A DNA stretch of 64,000 bases from positions 42,997,008-43,061,007 of the forward strand of contig CM064572.1 in the NCBI GenBank assembly GCA_032716605.1, in the 5' to 3' direction. Shown piece by piece: positions 20,001 to 28,319 of this stretch. The notes below the pieces were generated by a model. It was not told the origin of the DNA. It searched no databases and saw only the letters and a list, made by a program, of their open reading frames with translations. The DNA comes from Paralithodes platypus (lineage: Eukaryota; Arthropoda; Malacostraca; Decapoda; Lithodidae). A program made the position numbers and the translations under genes. Every line of letters starts with the position of its first letter. Position 1 is the stretch's first letter.

Positions 20001-20765
20001 GGTGAGGACACAGACTTGTTGGTGCTGTTGTGTCATTATGCGGAACGAGGGATGAATGATTTGTACTTCAAGTCGAGCAAGGAAGGTGGGAAATGTTGGC
20101 ATATTAACTCAGTAGCAGAAGCTCTCGGTGAAAGCATCTGTCGTGTCCTGCCAGTTGTCCATGCACTCTGTGGATGTGACACAACCTCACGACTGTATGG
20201 TATTGGTAAAGGGGCTGCCTTGAGGAAAGTGAGGGAAGACAACGGTTTCTTGAAACGTATAGAAGCATTCTGTTGCCAAAGTGGAAGTAAAGACGCGATA
20301 TCATCAGCTGGTGAAAAGGCCTTGGTTTATTTGTACGGGGGAAAAGGAAATGACACCCTTGACGGACTGCGAAAGACAAAGTTTTGCAACAAGGTGGCAA
20401 AAAGTTCAACTACCGTTGAAGTTCACAGCCTTCCCCCAACAACCGATGCAGCCAAATACCACTCGTTCCGAGTTTATTGTCAGGTCCAGGAATGGATGGG
20501 GAACTGTGTGGACCCCGAGAAATGGGGCTGGTGTCTGCGGAAGGGACAGCTTGAACCGAAGACGATGGATTCGCCAGTGGCTCCTGATTCACTACTGAAA
20601 TTGGTCAGATGTCAGTGTAAGGGCAACTGTGACACTCAACGCTGTAGTTGCAAACGGAATGAGCTTGAATGTTCCAGTGCATGTGGTCAATGTAAAGGAC
20701 TCTGTCAAAATAGCAACTTTGATGCAAGCACCGATGATCCAAGTGAATACGAACTCCTATCATGA
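16983..20765 (+). CDS. Academ-like transposase, core with XPG/PIN nuclease and CXC domain
   Basis: Up to 1,260 residues, uninterrupted. The genuine homologous stretch probably begins near VVDLVDRMSQLCPDVEAYS; the first ~20 residues are out-of-frame sequence of the preceding ORF. An XPG/FEN1-like nuclease is recognisable around residues 900-1060: VVVFDGYKSG (Asp), APADADVMIAKKGIE (acidic pair) and VIGEDTDLLVLL (ExDxD), followed by LCGCDTTSRLYGIGKG, which resembles the helix-hairpin-helix of XPG enzymes. The C-terminal CQCKGNCDTQRCSCKRN...CSSACGQCKGLC (about 1208-1245) is a tesmin/CXC-type zinc domain. It probably cuts and moves the element. Intact length suggests recent activity or recent insertion. 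Confidence 0.7.
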   Translation: MPHERKHFYSQSRTYSVAMMMKQTTVVDLVDRMSQLCPDVEAYSVKYMKQKLISYFGDELVISNVHGRSDVVTVKESAAKILQQFKDSPQTDDEEAEQRKIVRAAARLIKADIKNIDTCRNFYPDPSELRSLEKNVAYVPQSLRILLQETFSGKSCDLEVASIGQSIVQLTRPRAIVAPIQYGLAVQMHQHFGSRFLVDSLHSHGFCLPYAEGLRFSKCAANFRGTNISTAGRFGQFVADNVDHNLRTLDGRGTYHGMGIIVAVTPEVRDTTSIPRLQSPENNFTAAQIEIKYYRSVRKKGGPLEYRKLDPISASDKLENLDILWKTSWLLRPKRPGWSGLMQSVCHGPHPGKSSVHFLPMIDMDPTDMSCIYSTLHFVAAESHRQGTTPMLTFDQPLYWKAKTIIVHEKEGSELKPIVLNLGGFHSVMSFLGCMGHVMEASGLKEVLELIYAENAVTQMLSGKAYARAIRGHFLVDTALSSIVLGRAYGVNLSMVDEESDACKDFQEAADLLDKLLREDVSPDEVCSKDVFNRISEKLKAEKSSLAEHKMGKLWIQYMDMIDLLRRFLRALRMGDFLLYLGTLQEMLPYFAACGHNNYAKSAHVYIQDMIELEQLNPDMFCQLNSGLFVIRRSDRLWAGLPSDLVIEQVLMRSLKTNGGLTRGRGMEETQRLRWLLAMPACAEVSEVMQELTGKHFHTSEQHKEMTEARRERDRKDTEKVLAFFKDYDPFQESNELRNIANGVTGPASANPHLLYEVGMNIVQKMEGSNAFDFSFRKKDQVESLGAKVTISAEKVPIDPQLLFQRLLIFANNRDLGVEEVFAYELSSYPTALFDKWGRLREANKPQLGDEIAAVVPKSSLESFEEERTVTHVLDGGSLLQRIPWKKGDTFEDIASMYMKHVSKNFLNPVVVFDGYKSGPTTKDMTHNRRSKGVFGQKVMFTPTMPLRSKKENFLSNSDNKQNFIDLLCETFKANGIDCVNAPADADVMIAKKGIEHARETVTYVIGEDTDLLVLLCHYAERGMNDLYFKSSKEGGKCWHINSVAEALGESICRVLPVVHALCGCDTTSRLYGIGKGAALRKVREDNGFLKRIEAFCCQSGSKDAISSAGEKALVYLYGGKGNDTLDGLRKTKFCNKVAKSSTTVEVHSLPPTTDAAKYHSFRVYCQVQEWMGNCVDPEKWGWCLRKGQLEPKTMDSPVAPDSLLKLVRCQCKGNCDTQRCSCKRNELECSSACGQCKGLCQNSNFDASTDDPSEYELLS

Positions 20766-20920
20766 ATTACATAATTGGCTCTGAATGACGTCATACTACG
20801 TCATGGTTTTTTTTTTTTTTTTTTTTTAAAAAGAGGGACAACAGGTCAAAAAACCCATACAAGCACAAAGTGCCTGTGTCACCCCTTGTGAAAGAGACAG
20901 TTCAGCCTGTCTGTAAGGTT

Positions 20921-21227
20921 TTTCGGCTGTAAATTAACCACTTTCCAGGTGTCCAAAAGTTGGAGACTTTTTATATGTTCATCAGAGGGACCTAATAAAC
21001 AAGTTAAAGCCAAAAAACGTTGTTTGTAATACATTTATAGGGTCTAGGAGCAACCAGAAAAAAGTTATCTGTAAATTGAAGCTTTGGACGGCGGCCATCT
21101 TGAATTTATGCAAATTAACCACTTTCCCAGTGTCCAAAAGTTGGAGACTTTTTATATGTTCATCAGAGGGACCTAATAAACAAGTTAAAGCCAAAAAACC
21201 TTCTATTGCAATTTGTTCTAGGTCCAG
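20921..21227 (+). repeat. Right terminal inverted repeat of the Academ-like element
   Basis: Reverse complement of 15951-16265, including the internally duplicated ~80-bp unit. After GGTCCAG the sequence departs from the left side, which defines the end. Confidence 0.85.
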
Positions 21228-21349
21228 TTAAATGATTGCTAGATTTACTGGACTATTAGCGCGTCGTACTCCAGTACTGTAGGTCATTACTTTACAAACC
21301 AAAAATAATCACACACCAATGTTAAGGGCAGGTAATTAGTTTTATTTGG

Positions 21350-21660
21350 AACCTCTTCTCCCTCACGTTTAGCCCCATTAGTTTTGAAATTTTAAGACCT
21401 TCGCCCCATTTTGCGGTGACTATACGACCTTCCGCCCTATTTCTTTGTCAATATCAAGACCTTTTGTGCCATTCAAAGGTCGATTTTCACCAAGCGAGCG
21501 ACAGCGAGCCTGTAATTTAGTAGGTACCGACCTTTGGCCAGGACACTTTTCTACCAACAAATGTACAAAATTATCTCGAAGGGGGGTCTTCTATTTTTTG
21601 GGTTCGTTTTATTATTTTCTTTGAGCTTGATAGAGGCTTAGGGAAGAAACTAAAATAAAA
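21350..21660 (+). repeat. R-family dispersed repeat, copy 1
   Basis: Key blocks in order: TTTAGCCCCATTAG, AAGACCTT(T)CGCCC, AAGACCTTTTGTGCCATT, GCGAGCG(A)CAGCGAGCCTG, GGCC..GGACA, ATGTACA, a run such as AAGGGGGG, and TTGATAGAGGCTTAGGGA. The same order recurs at 38280-38545 and 43850-44095 (plus), and 37346-37640, 42105-42290 and 46480-46620 (minus). No coding potential; family unidentified. Confidence 0.65.
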
Positions 21661-21665
21661 TATAG

Positions 21666-21670
<5 letters not shown>

Positions 21671-21709
<39 letters not shown>

Positions 21710-21710
21710 T
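21671..21710. repeat. AAT microsatellite
   Basis: About 13 perfect AAT triplets. Confidence 0.9.
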
Positions 21711-23995
21711 AAGTCAAGTTCTCCCTGCCACCGTCAAATCATTGTCGGAACATTTCCTAAAATAAGAGGATTTGTCACCGGCGTAAAACTCGTGCCGGGC
21801 CCGAAATATCACATCATCATTTTGTTCCAATTCTCGCTACCAAGCATTCACCGGAGACCTCTGGTGGACGCTTCGGAAGTAGCGCCAGAGCTACGACTGT
21901 AGACATAAAAAAGATTCAACACCTAGGCTATACAAAGTTTATCACGATTTCTTACGATTCTGCATGTTTTTACTGTATTTACTGATGGCTACACTAAGTG
22001 CTTATATAATATGGTAGTTGTGGGAATGTCCATATGCGGCAAGAAATGACTAAAAGCAAAATTATAAGGATGAATACCTATCATAACAAAAGAGCGCGAA
22101 AATACCTTCGTCCATATAAATATAAATATACGTTATTTAATATTATGGGTGACTTTCCAATAGAATAACCATCAATATTGCAATGACTAATATGTGTCAG
22201 CTATAGAAAGTAAGACATGTAGCTTATAATTAAGAATTATGGATGGAGAGGGAGGGTGGAGAACTGCGGGATATCGACATTTAAAGTGCCCAGGTCGCTT
22301 ACAGTACAAAACAACGTGTCTCAGGCGGCAATTTCAAGAACTCTTGGTAGGGTCAATTTCACGTACCAATGGACATTATATCACATTAGCCTCACAGAAC
22401 ATAATATCTTTGCTGATTATATGAAAGCTAATTAGGGCTGCATTTGCAACACTTGAATATTGAATGAGAGAGTTATCTTAAACGAAAACAAATCTTAGAC
22501 GAAACAAAGTATGTTTTCGATGGAAAATTGCACACGTATGTTTACACACACACACACACACACTATACAGGGAAAAAACAAACTTATTACTAAAATTGAA
22601 CTATAATCCGACGCGAGAGAAATGCAGAAAAAACAATTTATGACTATTGAATTGAATCAATCACACATAAGACCATACGAATACGAAAACGGGAGTCTGC
22701 AGAGAGCTGATTGGCTCACACACGGCAGATCCCTTCCACACAAAACCCATCTTGTCAATATACCTATCTAATTCTATCTTGCAGCTTTCTATCGTTCTTG
22801 ATCACACTATAGCACTCGGTAGCCTATTCCACATATCTACCTACAACTCTGTTACCAAACCACGAAACTTATCTAATTTCTTAACATTTAATTACAAAAA
22901 GTTAAAACAAAAATTCCAAAACAGATCAAAGTGACATGATAGAGCGAAAACATACAGAAAGGGCATATTATGTTGGAATATAAATTATTAGAAACATTGA
23001 ACTAAACTTAAATATAATAGAATAAATACTGTACATTATAACTGAATTTTATATTAACTGTTCTTTGAATATAATAATGGGGGGGGGGGAGGATCTAAAC
23101 TGGAACACAAATTCGATGCTAGAAAAAGATAAATAAAGTAAACTAACTACTAACTTTACTCACATTCAGTATCAGGGACGTCCTTTTTGTCATATTCTGG
23201 CAACTATTAGACGATTGTATTCAGCTTAGGAAGGACCTCTAGCAATACTAAAGCTTCAAATGATCTCAACCAACCCATTTAACTAACCCAGATGATGGGC
23301 GGGTGCCCAACTCCGAAAGGAGTTGAAATAGGGGAGCTATCCCCCCGCCAAAGGCGGCTTTCCAGGGCTTTTCCTAGCTGATGCCGAGAGGATTGGGTTC
23401 TAGTCATGTGGTGATGGGCTGGTCTATCAGAGTGAGAGCTGAGCGATCTCTGCCATACCCATAGCTTACTCTGACTGTTCCTTTTACTTATATATCTTCT
23501 AGATCTCAAGTGACGGCGTCTTTTCCGTGGATTAACCTCCCTAGATTGTGAGCCAAAGCGTCACATTTTTCCATTGCCCCTCAACTTTCCCTTCATAATT
23601 GCTGTGGGGCTTTGGTTTCCTGGGCGTTCCCGCACCCTTCTTAGCTCCCTGCCTTGAAGTGTCTTCGGTCACCCAGGCTTTATTAGTGATAAGCAGGGAG
23701 GGTTTTATAGGAGTGCTCGTTTATGACCCTGGCCTTGCTCAGGACATTGGGGCTGTTCGGCCAGACAGCCTGGGGAACAGCAACAATAACAACTACTCCA
23801 GATCCTTCCTAAGCTGCATAATATCGTCTAAATAATTATAGCCTTAGTGATCTTGGTCCCATTCAATGTTCTTTACTCTCACTAAAACATTACGCTTTCC
23901 ATAATGCAGTTGGGTCTGAGTACATGATTAGATTGATATCCAAAATTCGAAAATGGACATTAATCGTGTTCGTGTACTCAACCTTTAACTGTGTT

Positions 23996-25071
23996 TGTCC
24001 AAACTCTGATATGGACAGTCTTACTTTAAGTATCACATTAAGTTTTTAGTATTAAGTTTGTGGGATCAATAATTATATAGACAATATGTTCTATATTGGA
24101 TATTGGGTAATCTATAAGCGCGTTTTTCAAAGACACTGTGGACCATAGAGTTTTTATGTTTTGAAAAACTGGCAAGTTGCTCATGGCAGACCTATAATTT
24201 TTAAATATATATAATAAAAAGGCATAATTCAGAGACAAATGTGTTAATTAAACAATAATATTACTTCCCAACTCTATAGCAATGCAAAGGACTCTAATTC
24301 ATTCGAAATAATCATTTTAAGTATATGAAGGACATAATATTTACAACACTCACCCCTGTCAGTTGTCTAACATTTGAATCATGCCTTGTAACGAAGGCTG
24401 TGAGTGGCTGAAACTGTCACCAGAGTCCTGCCTCCCGGCTGGTGGCCACACCCCCAGAGTCCGTTAATCTTTGGTCTTGGCCGAGCTGACCAAAGACTAC
24501 CAGACAATCTCGGGAGGCTGTCTGCTTCTGTCTGGTTGTGTCTGGTAATCTATGGTAATGTATGGTAATCTATGCCTCTTTGTGCCTTTGAAAAACGCGC
24601 TATTACATTCCTATGAACTTAGGTAATTATAATTGGGAGGGAAAATAAATCCCTACCTATTTGCGCATGCGTGATAGCGGCGCACCTCCCGAGAAATGTG
24701 AGGGCCCCGTGCTCACTCTCTTCCTAGCCGCCACCACAACCAGACCGTCTGCCTACTCTCTCGTGTTTTCACCTCACCTTTCGCCCCATTAGTGATAGTA
24801 CTTAGCTCATCAATTCTCCATCTATCCATACTAATCCATAGATCATTAATCATCATTCCCATCAATCATCAAGCATAGTGGCCCCCTTCTTTATTCATCA
24901 ACTCTATCCTATTAGCTAACACTCCCGTTTCCCACACACCATCTTGTAACAACGTCATGGCTCAACAAGTCAACTAGGCCCTACAGCACTAGTTCCAGTA
25001 TTCAGGTGATATAAACTATTGTATGGTATTGTATACAGTCCACTATATAATCCTAACTACGAATATCCATA
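23996..25071 (+). repeat. BEL-1 5' LTR (with MITE insertion)
   Basis: Matches the 3' LTR at both ends. The excess length of about 490 bp is the MITE at 24117-24601. A GATATAAACT motif near 25012 (37014 in the 3' LTR) could be a TATA element. Confidence 0.9.
24117..24601. mobile_element. MITE inside the BEL-1 5' LTR
   Basis: Its ends are inverted repeats: AGCGCGTTTTTCAAAG(A)CAC at the left and GTGC(C)TTTGAAAAACGCGCT at the right. The 3' LTR is uninterrupted at the same spot (..GGGTAATCTATCATTCC..), which fixes the insertion limits to a few bases. No coding capacity. The target duplication is ambiguous, perhaps a short TA-rich one, so I do not assign a superfamily. Confidence 0.8.
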
Positions 25072-25082
25072 TAATAACATTA

Positions 25083-25096
25083 TGGTCCTTCGCCCG
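25083..25096 (+). promoter_or_regulatory. Candidate primer-binding site of BEL-1
   Basis: TGGTCCTTCGCCCG starts about 12 bp after the 5' LTR and has the TGG expected to pair with a tRNA CCA end. The tRNA was not identified. Confidence 0.45.
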
Positions 25097-25212
25097 TCCT
25101 AGTGTGTTCGTTGGCCAGGCCTGCTTTGTTTACTTGTCGGTGCATTTGATGGCTACTCTCCCGCGTTTGTTTTCTTCTTTCTCGGCCGCGAGGGTTTTCC
25201 TGATTTGCCAAC

Positions 25213-25875
25213 ATGGCAAATGGCTTTTTTAAGCACGGGGCAGCGGGAGGTGGTGTAGGGAAAGGTTTTGAGCCAGAGAGGACTATTTACCCTGGCCTTA
25301 TCAAAAAGGTGGCCATAGTGGGCCATTCCTATGTGCGTGAGCTGTACATAGATAAGTCTATCTACCACCCCCACTACACGATCAAATCTCTTGCCGCCCC
25401 AGGGGCTAAAATAAGTACCTTGCATAGCACTGAAGCGTGGGACCACTTAGTTAGCTGGCGTCCTGACTCATCATACCTGGCAATAGGTGGCAATGATATT
25501 AGGTCAGGCGTTGCCCCTAAGGAACTGGCCAAGCAGATCCAAGAGTTGGCCAGAGATATAGAGAGTCAAACAGGAGGCCACTGTTACATAATTGGCATAG
25601 AGAAGCGCCAAAATCCACGAGGAATCGAATTTGACGAGTTTAACCGTATCCGAAAGTCAGTCAATCAGTGGCTTAAGCGCAACCTGCCATGGACCCGGAG
25701 CCAATACATGCCGATCAATACTGCAGCGACTGATTTTGGGTGGGACGGCATCCATCTCACACCGCCCGCCTCCGATCGGTTGTTCCGCGAGATCGTGGAG
25801 ACGGCTCGGAAATTCTTTGGTGCGGACGCTGAGGCTCTGCTTGACAGATCCTTTGTGGAATATAACATGCACTAA
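25213..25875 (+). CDS. SGNH/GDSL hydrolase-like protein encoded inside BEL-1
   Basis: 220 residues from an ATG in good context (CAACATGG), 141 bp after the 5' LTR. All SGNH blocks are visible: VAIVGHSYVREL (nucleophile S39), an AAPGAK glycine (64), LAIGGNDIRSG (N94) and GWDGIHLT (D178, H181). Expected fold: alpha/beta/alpha esterase or acyl-hydrolase. The substrate is unknown. The ORF is intact while downstream pol is frameshifted, and it is on the element's sense strand and separate from gag. BEL-2 in this same window has no such ORF. It could be a captured domain that supports the retrotransposon, as SGNH/esterase domains do in ORF1 of some LINEs; the role here is inference. Confidence 0.75.
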   Translation: MANGFFKHGAAGGGVGKGFEPERTIYPGLIKKVAIVGHSYVRELYIDKSIYHPHYTIKSLAAPGAKISTLHSTEAWDHLVSWRPDSSYLAIGGNDIRSGVAPKELAKQIQELARDIESQTGGHCYIIGIEKRQNPRGIEFDEFNRIRKSVNQWLKRNLPWTRSQYMPINTAATDFGWDGIHLTPPASDRLFREIVETARKFFGADAEALLDRSFVEYNMH

Positions 25876-26608
25876 ATTTAATTAACCCATAATTTGCATT
25901 TTTTCTGATTGACTAATTTGAAAGTTCAATAAGTTTTGTTTTTCTGATTAGGCCTAACTACATTTAAATTTAAGTACATTAAAAATGTGTTCTTTCTGAT
26001 TACCGTAAGCCTAACTAAATCTAAATTTAAAGATATTTATTGGCTTTTCTAAATTATTAGTAAATCTTGATGCATCGAATTTAACCCTGTTTTTCAAAAT
26101 TTCTGTGATAGCCTAACTTTTCAATTAACATTGCGGCATCTAAATTCTAAATTTTGAAGGGTTGTATTTTGGGTTTTAACTTTAATGATTTCGGCACTTG
26201 GCTGGCGCGTACATTTAATTCTACAGTCCTAATGCCACCCATGTTCTGATAGTTTGCCATTTATCCCGTCGCTCGCGTTTAGTGCTAGGTCTGAACCTGA
26301 GTTTGATCGGCTATTTATCACCATGTCTTGTTAGTATATCCTTTGTTTTTTCCTTTTTTTTATTTGCCGTTGCTCGCGTTTAGTGTTAGAACCTGTGTTT
26401 GATCGGCATGATAAGTATTGCAATTTGTTTTCCCTCTCACATTTGATGTTACTCGCATTTGTTCTCGCTCTTTGATTATCTGTCATTGGTCGCTCGCGTT
26501 TAGCCTTAGAACCCGAGTTTAATTGGCGTTAGATTTCCTGTTTCGAATAAACTGTCATAAAGGTCTGGGATTTGCAATTTCCGTTTGTTTTGGACTGGAG
26601 GTGACAAT
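25876..26608 (+). other. BEL-1 leader between SGNH ORF and gag, with repeated TCGCTCGCGTTTAG units
   Basis: No gene. Direct repeats of about 40 bp occur at roughly 26266-26312, 26370-26410 and 26490-26530, each of the form (T)CGCTCGCGTTTAG(T/C)(G/C)(C)TTAGAACC(T/C)G(A/T)GTTTGATCGG. A partial one (TTACTCGCATTTG) is at about 26448. They could be RNA packaging or transcription elements. Confidence 0.6.
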
Positions 26609-27064
26609 ATGGAAGCTCTAGCCCAAGGCAAGCGCCATAGGGCAGGTCTTAAAGGTTCTTTGACTGTCCTGACAGAAAATTTAGAGGAGTTCTTGGAAAC
26701 CGCATCTCGGGTAGAAGTCGAGGCAAAACTGAATAGCGTGCAGACCCAAGTGACCAAGTTTGAGGCTAATCAAGAGGTCTTGTTGCCACTATATCCCTCA
26801 GGCTCAGAATATTTTCAGGAGAACCAAGCGGATACCATTTACTTATTTGAGATCTATGGGATAATCGTCAGGTTAAAGGAGAAATTGGGTAATGCAGAAG
26901 GGCAAACTCGATCCGACAACAAAAAAGGGTCGGGAGTTAAATTGCCGCACCTGATCCTACCAACCTTCGCGGGCGACTCCACATTATGGACTGGGTTTTG
27001 GGACATGTTTCGATGTGTGGTGCATGAAAAGACCGACTTAAGTGCAATTCAAAAGTTAACATAT

Positions 27065-27552
27065 TTAACACCTTACGAGCGGCCTATGCGGTTTATTTAT
27101 GTGTACCGCACAGCGGGGTGTTTTTAGCCAAAATAGGGCTGTTTACGTGATCATTTTCATGCCTAAATAAGACCCAGAACGTAAAACAAGTACCTATCCC
27201 TGAAAGGGCATAAACAGAGCTTTCGAATGACACCATAACGATCCTTGTATGATGGATAGTTTTCTTGCAATAACCGTGCAACGCGAGTGCAAAAAGCAGG
27301 TAATTCGGTACTTTCGGTACATAATTGAGTATGTAGCGAGTGAGAGAGGGAGGAGGGAGCTGAGATTTGTGTCAGTAGGTTCGCCGCGGTGGTCTGGAGC
27401 AGTCATACGCTCGCTAGTCTCCTGCCACCACTTGTCTCTCTCTCTCAGCCACATTACGTGCTGAAATTGCCACTCGAGTTATGTCGAGCGCCGCCACATA
27501 GTCCAGCTTTATTTAACTCGACTTATGTTGCTCGCCGCTAATTAAGGGTTAA
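27065..27552 (-). mobile_element. piggyBac-like MITE, copy 2 (in BEL-1 gag)
   Basis: Reverse-strand copy of the element at 12805-13292, flanked by TTAA at 27065-27068 and 27549-27552. By eye only a handful of the 484 positions differ from copy 1. It interrupts a BEL gag ORF whose flanking codons line up across the insertion once the MITE and one TTAA are disregarded. Confidence 0.9.
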
Positions 27553-28319
27553 AGGGTCAGTTAAAGGGGGATGCCTATAAATTGATAGAAGGTTTCACGG
27601 TTGAGGGTGCAAGTTACGCCCCTGCCTTAGACATGCTTCAAGAAACCTTCGGGCATCCCGACAGGGTAAAAGCGGCACATATCATGCATTTCCATAACCT
27701 TGTCACTCCTAAATGTCAGGCCGTAGAACTAAAGGCTTTCTACGCCACCATGGAAAGTGCCATGAGATCTATGACTAGTCAACAGGTGAGTCTGGAAGAG
27801 TTCTGTGTGGTTACATTGCTGAATAAATTGCCATCACCAGTTAAGGAGACCATTAGGAGGGAGATGGGTGAGCAAAGCCTGTATTACAAGACTTTCACAC
27901 AGTGTTTTCAGGCAGAATTGTATAACATGGTTGGTCAGGACTCCCCAGGAAAGAATATGCCTGTGGCTACGGCTGCATTCGCAACACAGAGTAATAGTAA
28001 TAATAATAATAATAATAATAATATTTATTCAGTTAGCAATTTACAGAGATGGTACCACATAGCATGTTACAAATATGACATGTACCAGCCTTGCATAATT
28101 CCAACTAAGGATAGCCCAATAAGGACAATTATGCATATTTCCATTGGGGTCCTTGTGGGATTAGGTTAGCTGGGGAAAAGGAGAGGATAAAAGAAATAGA
28201 TACTTTAGAGAAAGTATTTCTAGGGGGTTATTTTAAGATACCTTACATCCTATAGTAAATATCAGTAATCCGTAATCAGTAATGATTTCAGTTTGGTTTG
28301 CCTATCTCTTATGTCGTAT

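Larger units (their letters stand above)
15951..21227 (+). mobile_element. DNA transposon with XPG-type nuclease (Academ-like)
   Basis: About 5.28 kb bounded by long terminal inverted repeats (15951-16265 and 20921-21227). The ends read CTGGAC(T/C)TAGAACAAATTG. It encodes two overlapping ORFs with zinc-finger, XPG/PIN nuclease and cysteine-rich CXC domains. Among known eukaryotic DNA transposons, an XPG-like nuclease plus cysteine-rich zinc motifs points to the Academ superfamily, XPG-bearing lineage. I could not find a convincing target-site duplication. A T-run of about 22 bases follows the coding region (20806-20827). Confidence 0.65.
21228..23995. other. Spacer with repeats, no gene seen
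   Basis: AT-rich sequence with an R-family repeat (21350-21660), an AAT microsatellite (21671-21710), a short CA repeat (about 22544-22563), a G-run near 23080, and short ORFs (22752-22934, 23279-23509) without domains. The 22740-22940 ORF may be a scrap of a LINE reverse transcriptase; I cannot prove it. Confidence 0.45.

Noticed and set aside
15940..21240. Target-site duplication of the Academ-like element
   Set aside because: The flanks (AGGG at left, TTAA at right) do not match for any plausible end position.
22740..22940. LINE reverse-transcriptase scrap
   Set aside because: Some codons look RT-like, but no catalytic block or neighbouring LINE sequence supports it.
23279..23535. Reverse-strand ORF of 76 codons
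   Set aside because: No motif recognised; the surrounding sequence looks like an old repeat and a short ORF alone is not evidence.
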